Below are positions 8,675 through 16,904 of a stretch of 64,000 bases of DNA, one piece after another. The stretch is taken from contig JADZED010000080.1 of NCBI GenBank assembly GCA_020850715.1, positions 132,524-196,523 of the forward strand, given 5' to 3'. The notes below the pieces were generated by a model. It was given only the letters and a program-made list of their open reading frames with translations. It had not been told where the DNA came from and ran no database searches. How positions within the stretch are numbered: position 1 is the stretch's first letter; each line of letters begins with the position of its first letter. A program made the translations under genes and the position numbers. The DNA comes from Acidobacteriota bacterium (GTDB lineage: Bacteria > Acidobacteriota > Vicinamibacteria > Vicinamibacterales > CAVVIG01).

Positions 8675-9979
8675 ATGTCACCAGCGCCGTCCGCCACCGT
8701 GCGGGCCGATGACGTCCCGCGCATTGCGCGGAGGCGGCGCGTCCTCTATGTCTCCTACGACGGCGCCCTGGAGCCGCTCGGCGAGTCGCAGGTGGTCGCC
8801 TACCTCGAGCACCTCGCCGCCGGCGCCGACGTCACGCTCCTGTCGTTCGAGAAGCCGGCCGATCTCGCGCAGACCGATCGGCTCGCGGCCATGCACGCGC
8901 GCCTCCGGCGGGCCGGCGTGCACTGGCTGCCCGCGCGCTATCACAGGCGTCCGCCGGTGCTGTCAACCGCGCTCGACGTCCTCGCCGGCTGCCGCGCGGC
9001 GCGGCGCTGGGCGCGCGCCGGGCGCGGCGAGGGGCTGGCCGGCATCGTGCACGCGCGCGGCTACGTTCCCGCGCTCATGGCGCTCGACGCGCAGCGCGCG
9101 CACGGCTGCCGCTTTCTCTTCGACATGCGCGGCTTCTGGGTGGACGAGAAGGTGGAAGCGGGCCACTGGGCGCGCGGCGGCGCGCTGCACCGTGCGGGCA
9201 AGTACTGGGAACGCCGCTTCCTCGCCTCGGCCGATGCCGTCGTCTCGCTGACCCATGCCGGCGTGCGCGAGCTGCCGTTGCTCGGGCGCGTCCGCGGCGG
9301 AGTGCCGGTGGAGGTGATCCCGACCTGCGCCGACCTCGAGCGCTTCAGTCCGGCGCCCGCGCCCCTGCCGCCGGCCGCGGCGCCGCAAGACGACGGGCCT
9401 CTTCGCGACCAGCTCGGGCTGCGCGGCTCGACGGTGGTGGGGTACGCGGGAACGCTCAGCAACTGGTACCTGCGCGAGGAGACGCTGGCCTACCTGGCAT
9501 GGCTCGCCCGCCGGCTCCCGCGCGCCAGGGTGCTCATGGTCACCCGCGAGGATCACGTGCGGCTGCGCGAGGACGCCGCACGGCTCGGCATGCCCGCGGG
9601 CGCGCTGGTGCTGACGCGCGCCAGCTTCGCGCAGATGCCGGCGCTGCTGCGGCTGATGCACGTCGGCGTCTTCTTCATCCGCGCATGCTTCTCGAAGCGC
9701 GCCTCGGCGGCGACGCGGCTGGCGGAGTTCCTCGGATGCGGCGTTCCGGTCGTGATCAACGACGGCATCGGCGACTCTGGCGAACTGGTGCGGGCCGGTG
9801 GCGTCGGCCTCGTACTGCCGGACGCGACGCGCGCGTCGTTTGACGCGTCGGCGGCGGGGCTCGAGCGCCTGCTGGCCGACGCCGGCGCGCCGGCCCGGTG
9901 CCGGGAGGTGGCCATGCGCGAGTTCAGCCTCACGAGCGGCGTGGCGCGCTACGCCGCGCTGTACGATCGGCTGCCATGA
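8675..9979 (+). CDS. GT4-family glycosyltransferase
   Basis: A 434-residue GT-B glycosyltransferase. The N-terminal domain begins with RRRRVLYVSYDGALEPLGESQV, a pattern common to GT4 enzymes of exopolysaccharide loci, with HARGYVPALMAL near the acceptor cleft. The C-terminal donor domain starts near residue 245 (LGLRGSTVVGYAGTLSNWY) and contains KRASAATRLAEFLGCGVPVVIN in place of the E-x7-E loop. I chose ATG 8675 because upstream sequence is hairpin-rich and non-coding. It is the first gene of the 8675-18697 operon, and its TGA overlaps the next ATG (9976). Confidence 0.85.
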   Translation: MSPAPSATVRADDVPRIARRRRVLYVSYDGALEPLGESQVVAYLEHLAAGADVTLLSFEKPADLAQTDRLAAMHARLRRAGVHWLPARYHRRPPVLSTALDVLAGCRAARRWARAGRGEGLAGIVHARGYVPALMALDAQRAHGCRFLFDMRGFWVDEKVEAGHWARGGALHRAGKYWERRFLASADAVVSLTHAGVRELPLLGRVRGGVPVEVIPTCADLERFSPAPAPLPPAAAPQDDGPLRDQLGLRGSTVVGYAGTLSNWYLREETLAYLAWLARRLPRARVLMVTREDHVRLREDAARLGMPAGALVLTRASFAQMPALLRLMHVGVFFIRACFSKRASAATRLAEFLGCGVPVVINDGIGDSGELVRAGGVGLVLPDATRASFDASAAGLERLLADAGAPARCREVAMREFSLTSGVARYAALYDRLP

Positions 9980-11220
9980 CCGGCGCTGCACCCGGCCACG
10001 CTCCGTCGGACATCTGCGTCGTCGGCGGGGCCGGCCACGTCGGGCTGCCGCTGTCGATCGTGCTCGCCGTGCGCGGGCATCGCGTCCGCATCTACGACAT
10101 CGACCGCGCCGCCCTGGACCTCGTCGCGCAGGGCAGGATGCCGTTCATGGAGCGGGGCGCCGAACCCCTGCTGAAGGAGGCGCTCGCCTCCGGCCGCCTG
10201 GCGCTCACCGCCGATCCGTCGGGCATCGCCGGCGTGCCGACCCTCATCCTCACGATCGGGACGCCGATCGACGAATTCATGAACCCGACGCTCCGCGCGC
10301 TGAAGCAGTGCGTCGACGATCTGCTGCCCTACCTCTCGGACGGCCAGCTGCTGATCCTCCGTTCGACCGTGTACCCGAGCGTTACCGAATGGCTGGCGAA
10401 GTATCTGGCGCAGCAGGGCCGGCGGATCCCGGTGGCGTTCTGTCCCGAACGGATCGTGCAGGGGCAGGCGATCGAGGAGCTGCAGAATCTGCCGCAGATC
10501 GTCAGCGGCGCGACGCCAGAGGCCGAAGAGGCGGCGGCGCGGATCTTCGGCCCGATCGCCGCCTCGGTCGTGCGCCTCTCGCCGATGGAGGCCGAGTTCG
10601 CCAAGCTGTTCGCGAACGCGTTTCGCTACATCGAGTTCGCCGTCGCCAACCAGTTCTACACGATCACGGCATCGGCCGGCGTCGACTACTACCGGGTGAT
10701 GGCGGGGCTGAAGCAGGACTACCCGCGCGCGCAGGGGATTCCGAGCGCCGGGCTCGCGGCCGGACCGTGCCTCTTCAAGGACACGATGCAGCTGGCGGCC
10801 TTCTCGAAGAACCAGTTCAGCATCGGCTACGCGGCGATGCTGGTGAACGAAGGGCTGCCCGGCTTTCTCGTCGATCATCTCCGGCAGCGCTATCCGCTCG
10901 AGAGCATGACCGTGGGGCTGCTCGGCATGGCGTTCAAGGCCGACAACGACGACCCGCGCTCGGCGCTCAGCTACAAGCTGAAGCGTCTGCTGTCGTTCCA
11001 GGCGTCGGCGGTGCTGACCGCCGACCCCTACGTGCAGGGCGATCCCGACATCCTCCCGCTCGGCGAGGTCCTCCAGCGCAGCGACATTCTGGTGCTCTGC
11101 ATCCCGCACACGCCCTACCTGGCGCTCGACGTGCGCGGCAGGATCACGCTCGACATCTGGAACGTCTGGGCGCGCACGGCGAGCGAGGCGCCGGCCGCGC
11201 CGGCGCGCGCCGGCCGATGA
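9976..11220 (+). CDS. Nucleotide-sugar dehydrogenase (AAGPC subfamily)
   Basis: A 414-residue UDP-sugar dehydrogenase family protein. The Rossmann motif is ICVVGGAGHVGLPLS (about residues 13-27), with an alanine where most members have a tyrosine or other residue. The catalytic cysteine is C265 in SAGLAAGPCLFKDT, which replaces the usual GGHC/GGPCFPRD and defines a separate branch of the family. A final domain has GLLGMAFKADNDDPRSA. It makes a UDP-hexuronic or hexosaminuronic acid from an unknown UDP-sugar. It overlaps the previous and next genes by ATGA, placing it between a glycosyltransferase and a MocA-type oxidoreductase that may act on its product. Confidence 0.85.
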   Translation: MTGAAPGHAPSDICVVGGAGHVGLPLSIVLAVRGHRVRIYDIDRAALDLVAQGRMPFMERGAEPLLKEALASGRLALTADPSGIAGVPTLILTIGTPIDEFMNPTLRALKQCVDDLLPYLSDGQLLILRSTVYPSVTEWLAKYLAQQGRRIPVAFCPERIVQGQAIEELQNLPQIVSGATPEAEEAAARIFGPIAASVVRLSPMEAEFAKLFANAFRYIEFAVANQFYTITASAGVDYYRVMAGLKQDYPRAQGIPSAGLAAGPCLFKDTMQLAAFSKNQFSIGYAAMLVNEGLPGFLVDHLRQRYPLESMTVGLLGMAFKADNDDPRSALSYKLKRLLSFQASAVLTADPYVQGDPDILPLGEVLQRSDILVLCIPHTPYLALDVRGRITLDIWNVWARTASEAPAAPARAGR

Positions 11221-12323
11221 CTGCCGGCACGGGCGAGACGCGGCGGCGGCTCCGGGTGGCCATCGTCGGCCTCGGGTTCGGCGAGCGGGTGCTCGTGCCC
11301 GCGTTCCGCAGCGATCCGCGCTGCGAGATCGCCGGTGTGTGCGCGCGGCGGGAAGACCGGGCCCGCGAGGCGGCCGCGCGGCTCGGGGTGCCGCGGGCGT
11401 TTGCGAGCTGGCGCGACGCGATCGCGCATCCCGGCGTGGATGCGCTGGCGATTGCCACGCCGCCGGCAGCGCAGCCCGAGATCGCCCTGGCGGCAATCCG
11501 CGCGGGCCGGCACGTCTTCTGCGAGAAGCCGCTGGCAACCTGCGAGGCGGAGGCGGCGGCCCTCCGCGACGCGGCGGCCGAGGCCGGCGTCGCCGGGATG
11601 ATCGATTTCGAGTTCCCCGAGATCCCCGCCTGGCAGCGCGCGCGCGAGCTGGTCGCGTCGGGCCGGCTCGGCCCGCTGCGCGAAGTCGTCGTGTCGTGGC
11701 ATTCAGAGACGCGCGCGAGCCGCCAGATCGCGCTCCGCCGGGCGCGCGGCGGGCCGCCGGGCGCCGCCGATGACGAAACGCCGGACTGGAAGACGCAGCC
11801 GGCCGCCGGCGGCGGGGCGCTCAACGCCTTCGCGAGCCACTGCTTCCATTACCTGGAGTGGCTCCTGCCGCCGGTGCGCGCGCTCTGGACGCCGCCGTTC
11901 GCCGGCGACGCGGCCGACAGTCTGGTACTCTTGGCGCTGGAGCTCGCCGACGGGACGCACGCGACCGTCTCGATCGGCACGGCGGCGTTCCTCGGCGACG
12001 GCCATGCGATCACGTGTTACGGCGAGGCCGGTACGCTGAGACTGGCGAACCGCACCGACGATCTCGGCACCGGCTTCGAGCTGGCGCTCGGCACGCGGGG
12101 CGCCGGCGCGCTGGAGAGGGTGCCGGTGGCGCCGCTGGCGCCGATCGGCGACGACGGCCGCGTTCCCCTGGTCGCGCGGCTCGTCCAGCGGTTCGCCGAC
12201 TGGGCGCTCGAGGGCACGCCGGCGCGCCCCGATCTGTCCGACGGCGTGCGCGTGCAGGCGCTGCTCGACGCCGCCTGGCGCGCCAGGCGCGCGCCGCACT
12301 CGGGCGCCGTGCGGAGGATCTGA
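11217..12323 (+). CDS. Gfo/Idh/MocA-family oxidoreductase
   Basis: A 368-residue NAD(P)-dependent oxidoreductase. Residues 13-30 give VAIVGLGFGERVLVP, and the family signature E103-K104-P105 occurs in HVFCEKPLAT; the lysine takes part in catalysis in characterised members. The C-terminal alpha/beta sheet domain runs from about residue 135. It probably oxidises or reduces a sugar-nucleotide or a cyclitol. Coupling to the dehydrogenase upstream suggests a linked step such as 3-keto formation on a UDP-uronic acid. Residues 165-195 (RALRRARGG and nearby) form an Arg-rich insertion. No aminotransferase follows directly, unlike the 49461-54352 set. Confidence 0.82.
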   Translation: MTAGTGETRRRLRVAIVGLGFGERVLVPAFRSDPRCEIAGVCARREDRAREAAARLGVPRAFASWRDAIAHPGVDALAIATPPAAQPEIALAAIRAGRHVFCEKPLATCEAEAAALRDAAAEAGVAGMIDFEFPEIPAWQRARELVASGRLGPLREVVVSWHSETRASRQIALRRARGGPPGAADDETPDWKTQPAAGGGALNAFASHCFHYLEWLLPPVRALWTPPFAGDAADSLVLLALELADGTHATVSIGTAAFLGDGHAITCYGEAGTLRLANRTDDLGTGFELALGTRGAGALERVPVAPLAPIGDDGRVPLVARLVQRFADWALEGTPARPDLSDGVRVQALLDAAWRARRAPHSGAVRRI

Positions 12324-12330
12324 ACGCGTC

Positions 12331-13320
12331 ATGTCGCGCTCCTACCTGGTCACCGGCGGCACCGGCTTTCTCGGCAGCGCGCTCGTGCGCCGGCTCGTCG
12401 CCGACGGCCACCGCGTCCGCGTGTTCGACGACAACTCGCGCGGGCGGCCCGATCGGCTCGCCGGTCTCGAGGGGCGCATCGAATTCGCGCAGGGCGACAT
12501 CCGCGATCGTGAGGCCGTGCGCGCCGCCGTGCGAGGCGTCGACGGCGTCTGTCATCTCGCGTTCGTCAACGGGACCGAATTCTTCTATACACGGCCGGAG
12601 CTGGTGCTGGAGGTGGCGGTCAAGGGCATGTCGAACGTCCTCGACGCCTGCCTGGCGGCGGGCGTGCGCGAACTGGTGCTCACCTCCAGCTCGGAGGTCT
12701 ACCACCAGCCGCCGGCGATCCCGACCGACGAGCATGCGCCGCTGACGATCCCCGATCCGCACAACCCGCGCTACAGCTACGCGGCCGGCAAGATCATCAA
12801 CGAGATGATGGCCATCCACCATGGCCGCCGGCATTTCGATCGTGTCATCATCGTGCGGCCGCACAATGTCTACGGGCCCGACATGGGCTGGGAGCACGTG
12901 GTGCCGCAGCTCGTCCTTCGGATGATGGCGCTGGCGGACAGCCCGGAGGAGCCGGTGCCGCTCCCGGTCCAGGGCAGCGGCGCCCAGACGCGCGCGTTCG
13001 TCTACGTGGACGATTTCACCGACGGGCTGGCGCTCGCGATGCAGCGCGGCGAGCACCTCGGCATCTATCATGTGGGGACGATGGAAGAATTGACGATTGC
13101 CGAGGTGGCGCGCGAGATCGGCGGCTATTTCGGCCGCCGCATCCGCCTGGTGCCGCGCGGCGAGGCTCCCGGCGGCACGTCGCGCCGCTGCCCCGAGACC
13201 TCGAAGATCGCCTCGCTCGGCTTCCGGCCGAAGTTCCGCTTCTGCGACGGGCTGCCGCCGACCGCGCGCTGGTATGTCGAGCACGCGCACCTGGCGCCCG
13301 CGAAGGTCCTCAGACCATGA
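12331..13320 (+). CDS. NAD-dependent sugar epimerase/dehydratase
   Basis: A 329-residue extended SDR. It has the NAD-binding motif TGGTGFLG (residues 8-15), an SSSEVY loop that carries the catalytic Ser/Thr, and the Y150-x3-K154 pair (SYAAGK). The substrate-binding stretch includes RPHNVYGPDMG and TRAFVYVDDF. Such proteins epimerise, dehydrate or decarboxylate nucleotide sugars. Because gmd and two C-methyltransferases are close, a 4-keto-6-deoxy sugar is a plausible substrate, but no residue proves this. The gene begins 7 bases after the MocA stop and overlaps the next start at 13317. Confidence 0.85.
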   Translation: MSRSYLVTGGTGFLGSALVRRLVADGHRVRVFDDNSRGRPDRLAGLEGRIEFAQGDIRDREAVRAAVRGVDGVCHLAFVNGTEFFYTRPELVLEVAVKGMSNVLDACLAAGVRELVLTSSSEVYHQPPAIPTDEHAPLTIPDPHNPRYSYAAGKIINEMMAIHHGRRHFDRVIIVRPHNVYGPDMGWEHVVPQLVLRMMALADSPEEPVPLPVQGSGAQTRAFVYVDDFTDGLALAMQRGEHLGIYHVGTMEELTIAEVAREIGGYFGRRIRLVPRGEAPGGTSRRCPETSKIASLGFRPKFRFCDGLPPTARWYVEHAHLAPAKVLRP

Positions 13321-14591
13321 CCATGACCGAGATGCTCCTGCCCCGCGCCGCCGGCACCGGCCGCAGCGTGGTCGTCGATCGCTGCCAGGTGTGCGACGAC
13401 CGCGACCTGCAGTCCTCGCTCTTCATCGGCTACCTGCCGCCGGTGAACCAGATGCGGCCGATCGGCCAGCGGCCGCACGAGCAGCCGACCTACCCGGCGG
13501 AGCTGCTGTACTGTCCCCGCTGCGAACTCGTCCAGCTCGGGCTCGTCGTCGATCCGAACGTGCTGTTCCCTCCGGACTATCCCTATACCAGCGGGACGAC
13601 GAAGGTGCTGCGCGACAACTTCGCTGAGCTGTACGAGGACTGCCGCCGGATCGTGCCGCTCGAGCCGTCGGACCTGATCGTCGACATCGGGTCGAATGAC
13701 GGCACGCTCCTGAGCAACTTCAAGAACGGCGGGCATCGCGTGCGCGGGATCGAGCCGACGCTGATGGCGAACCTCGCCAGCGAGCGCGGCATCCCGACCC
13801 TGATCTCGTTCTTCGGTCCGGTGGCGGCGGAGGCGGTGCGCGCGGAGGACGGTCCGGCCGCAATCGTCACGGCGACCAACGTTTTCGCCCACGTCGAGCA
13901 CGTGCGCGACATCGTCGAGAGCCTGCTCTCGATGCTGCGGCCCGACGGGGTGTTCATCTCGGAGTCGCACTACCTGATGAGCCTCATCGAGACGCTGCAG
14001 TACGACACGATCTACCACGAGCACCTCCGGTACTATTCGCTCCACAGCCTGACGTTCCTCCTGGAGCGGCACGGTCTCGAGGTGATCCACGCGAAGCGGA
14101 TCCCGACGCACGGCGGCTCGATCCGCGTGTACGCGGCGCGAAAGGGCGCACGCCAGGTGCAGGCGTCGGTGGCCGCGATTCTCGCCGAAGAACGGGCTGC
14201 CGGGGAATGGCCGGCGCGGCTGGCGCGCTTCAAGCAGGATGTCGTCGACTCGAAGCTCGCCCTGCACGCGCTGCTGAAGGATCTGAAGCGGCAGGGCGCG
14301 CGCATCTACGGCATCGGCGCGCCGTCGCGCGCGAGCACGCTCGTCAACTACACGGGGCTCGACGATGGCATCCTGGAGTGCGTGCTGGAGGTGAAGGATT
14401 CGCACAAGGTCGGCAAGTACATGCCGGGGACGCTCATCCCGGTGCTGGACGAGGCCAAGCTGTTCGAGGACCAGCCCGAGTACGCGCTCCTGCTGTCGTG
14501 GCACATCGCCGACGAGCTCGCGCCGAAGCTGACGGCGAAGGGCTTCAAGGGGCGCTACATCGCGCCGCTGCCGGCGCCGCGCATCCTGTGA
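13317..14591 (+). CDS. Sugar C-methyltransferase, NovU/TylC3-like (copy 1)
   Basis: A 424-residue three-domain protein. An N-terminal zinc-binding domain has CQVCDD and CPRCEL cysteine pairs. The central SAM domain has LIVDIGSNDGTLLSNF as motif I and the YHEHLRYYSLHSL segment that carries catalytic His/Glu residues in the family. A C-terminal domain (YGIGAPSRASTLVNYTG) completes the fold. Characterised homologues methylate C3 or C5 of 4-keto-6-deoxy sugars to make branched sugars. Length and domain order are complete. The neighbouring gene is a paralogue of the same design. Confidence 0.9.
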   Translation: MTMTEMLLPRAAGTGRSVVVDRCQVCDDRDLQSSLFIGYLPPVNQMRPIGQRPHEQPTYPAELLYCPRCELVQLGLVVDPNVLFPPDYPYTSGTTKVLRDNFAELYEDCRRIVPLEPSDLIVDIGSNDGTLLSNFKNGGHRVRGIEPTLMANLASERGIPTLISFFGPVAAEAVRAEDGPAAIVTATNVFAHVEHVRDIVESLLSMLRPDGVFISESHYLMSLIETLQYDTIYHEHLRYYSLHSLTFLLERHGLEVIHAKRIPTHGGSIRVYAARKGARQVQASVAAILAEERAAGEWPARLARFKQDVVDSKLALHALLKDLKRQGARIYGIGAPSRASTLVNYTGLDDGILECVLEVKDSHKVGKYMPGTLIPVLDEAKLFEDQPEYALLLSWHIADELAPKLTAKGFKGRYIAPLPAPRIL

Positions 14592-15871
14592 GCGACCAGC
14601 GCGCCGCTCCGCCGCCCTCCGCCGCCGCGCCCCACCGCGGCTTTCGCGGCACCTGCACCACCACCCGCACCGCCTGCCGGACGTGCGGGTCGGCCCGGCT
14701 CGCGCTGCTGGTCGACTACGGCCAGATGCCGCTGGCCGGCGGCTTCCTCACGCGCGAGGAGCTCGGCTGCCAGGCGGCGTTCCCGCTGCGGCTCGCCCGC
14801 TGCGAGGCCTGCACGGAGATGCAGATCCTCGACGTCGTGCCGCCCTCCGAGATCTTCACGCAGTACTCCTACGTGTCGAGCACCACGCGCACGCTCATCG
14901 ATCACTTTGCCGCGATGGGCAGCGAGATCGTCGCGCAGGAGCAGGCTGCCGGCCGGCTCGTCGTCGAGTTCGGCTGCAACGACGGCGTCCTCATGCGGCC
15001 GCTGCGAGCGGCGGGCGCGCGCGTCGCCGGCGTCGATCCGTCCGACGTCGCCGCACGGGCGAGCCGGGCGGACGGCTGGCCGCTCGTCCAGGCCTACTTC
15101 GACGCCTCGTCGGCCGCGCGCGTCAGGGCCGAGCACGGCGCCGCACGCATCGTCACCGGCAACAACGTGTTCGCGCACGTCGACGATCTTCACGCCATTG
15201 TCGAAGGCGTGACGACGCTGCTCGAGCCGGAGGGAGTGTTCATCTTCGAGGTGCAGTACCAGGGCGATCTGCTGGCGCTGGTGCAGTACGACACGGTCTA
15301 CCACGAGCACGTCTGCTACCACTCGCTCGCCGCGCTCTCGCGGCTGCTCGAGGGGCACGCGCTGCGCATCGTCGACGTGAAGCGGATTCCGATCCATGCC
15401 GGGTCGGTGCGCGTGACCGTCGCGCGCGCCGGCACCCCACGGCGCGAGGCGCCGGTCGTGGGCGAGATGCTCGAGGCCGAGAGAGGCTGGCGCGTGGACC
15501 GCTTTCCCGCGCTGGTGGAAGACCGCCGGCGCGCGCTCAAGGCGCTGGTCGTCGAGCTGCGGGCAGCCGGCAAACGCGTCGTCGGCTACGGCGCCGCCGG
15601 ACGATCGACGATCCTGCTGAACTTCTGCGGCCTCGGCCCGGACCTGGTGGAGTACGTCGTCGACATGTCGCCCCTGCGGTACGGGAAGTACGTGCCGGGC
15701 GTGTCGATCCCGATCGTGCCGCCCGAGACGTTCCACGCGAGCCCGCCCGACGTCGCGATCATGACGGCCTGGAACTACGAGGACGAGATCGTGAAGAAGG
15801 AGGCGGCGTTTCTGCGGGCCGGCGGCGCGTTCATCGTCCCGCTGCCCGACGTGCGGGTCGTCACATCGTGA
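14588..15871 (+). CDS. Sugar C-methyltransferase, NovU/TylC3-like (copy 2)
   Basis: A 427-residue protein with the same architecture as its neighbour: zinc-binding cysteines (CRTCGS, CEACTE), SAM motif LVVEFGCNDGVLMRPL, the YHEHVCYHSLAAL catalytic segment and the C-terminal YGAAGRSTILLNFC domain. It starts at a GTG (14588) overlapping the TGA of copy 1. The two paralogues differ in most positions outside the motifs, so the duplication is old and they probably methylate different positions or different sugars. The first 25 residues are Pro/Ala/Arg-rich and poorly conserved. Confidence 0.88.
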   Translation: MSDQRAAPPPSAAAPHRGFRGTCTTTRTACRTCGSARLALLVDYGQMPLAGGFLTREELGCQAAFPLRLARCEACTEMQILDVVPPSEIFTQYSYVSSTTRTLIDHFAAMGSEIVAQEQAAGRLVVEFGCNDGVLMRPLRAAGARVAGVDPSDVAARASRADGWPLVQAYFDASSAARVRAEHGAARIVTGNNVFAHVDDLHAIVEGVTTLLEPEGVFIFEVQYQGDLLALVQYDTVYHEHVCYHSLAALSRLLEGHALRIVDVKRIPIHAGSVRVTVARAGTPRREAPVVGEMLEAERGWRVDRFPALVEDRRRALKALVVELRAAGKRVVGYGAAGRSTILLNFCGLGPDLVEYVVDMSPLRYGKYVPGVSIPIVPPETFHASPPDVAIMTAWNYEDEIVKKEAAFLRAGGAFIVPLPDVRVVTS

Positions 15872-15887
15872 GAGGCCCGAAACGCCC

Positions 15888-16904
15888 GTGACCCGCAGGC
15901 GCCGCGCCGTCTTCGCGGTGGTGACGGTCCTCTCCACGTTCCTGCTGCTGGGGGCCGGGCTGTTTGCCCTCGACGTCGCGCTCCACCATCGCTTCGAGAA
16001 GTCCGCCGGACTGAACGTGCGCGGCTACCGCGGTCCGGTGGTCGGACGGAAGCCGCCCGGCGAGCTCCGCATCGTCGTCGTCGGCGGCAGCACGGTGCTC
16101 GGGTACGGGCTCGACTGGAACGAGGCGTTCCCGCGTCAATTGGAGGTGGCGTTGAACGCGAGCGCGGCCGGTGGGCGCCGCTACTCGCTCGTCAACCTCG
16201 GCTACAACAACGAGGGCGCCTACTCGATGCGCTACACGCTCGAGGACTACGCCTACCTGGACTACGACGCCGCGATCCTCTACGAGGGCTACAACGATCT
16301 GTCACCGCCGATCAAGAACAAGCAGGTGATCCGGCGGCAATCCTTCGTCTTCCGGCTCACGGGCTACTTTCCGATCCTGCCGTTCATCGCGGCCGAAAAG
16401 GCGATGGCGCTTCGCTGGGGCGACATCCGCGCCGCGTATCGCGGCGACCAGGTCGTCTTCGAGCCCGGGCTGATCGATCGCACGACGGCGGGCGCGCTGG
16501 AAGGGTCGCTCGCGGTGCAGAGGGCGCTCGAGAAACGGCTCGGCGGTCCGCCGGTGGCCGATCCGGCGGACGGCGGCGGCGCGTGCGGTCCGGTCTGGTC
16601 GTTCTATTGCGACAGCGTCGCGGCGGCGATCGACTACCTCCGGGCGGAGCGGAAGGTCGCATTCGTGGTGACGCAGCCCCTGATGAACGACCGCCATCGC
16701 GATCAGCAGCGCGAGCTGCGGGAGATGCTCGCGGAGCGCTACGGCGGCGAGCCGGACGTGCGTCCGGTGGATCTGGGCGGCGCGGTCGACTTGAAGGATC
16801 CGGCGCTCTGCTGGGACGGCGAGCACCTGACGCGCGAGGGCTACGCGCGCATCGCCGCCGGCCTGGTGGCGCCGGTGCAATCGGCGCTGGCGCACGCCCG
16901 ATGA
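15888..16904 (+). CDS. Membrane-anchored SGNH/GDSL-like esterase (copy 1)
   Basis: A 338-residue protein with one N-terminal transmembrane segment (about residues 8-30) and an extracytoplasmic domain. SGNH blocks are visible: GGST with nucleophile S68, the Asn in YEGYND, and D-x-x-H in CWDGEHLTREGY. These are the residues used by SGNH esterases and acyltransferases such as AlgX, so it probably adds or removes O-acyl groups on the exported polymer. It starts at GTG 15888 and is followed by a membrane protein (16901). A paralogue lies at 61025. Substrate is unknown. Confidence 0.78.
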   Translation: MTRRRRAVFAVVTVLSTFLLLGAGLFALDVALHHRFEKSAGLNVRGYRGPVVGRKPPGELRIVVVGGSTVLGYGLDWNEAFPRQLEVALNASAAGGRRYSLVNLGYNNEGAYSMRYTLEDYAYLDYDAAILYEGYNDLSPPIKNKQVIRRQSFVFRLTGYFPILPFIAAEKAMALRWGDIRAAYRGDQVVFEPGLIDRTTAGALEGSLAVQRALEKRLGGPPVADPADGGGACGPVWSFYCDSVAAAIDYLRAERKVAFVVTQPLMNDRHRDQQRELREMLAERYGGEPDVRPVDLGGAVDLKDPALCWDGEHLTREGYARIAAGLVAPVQSALAHAR

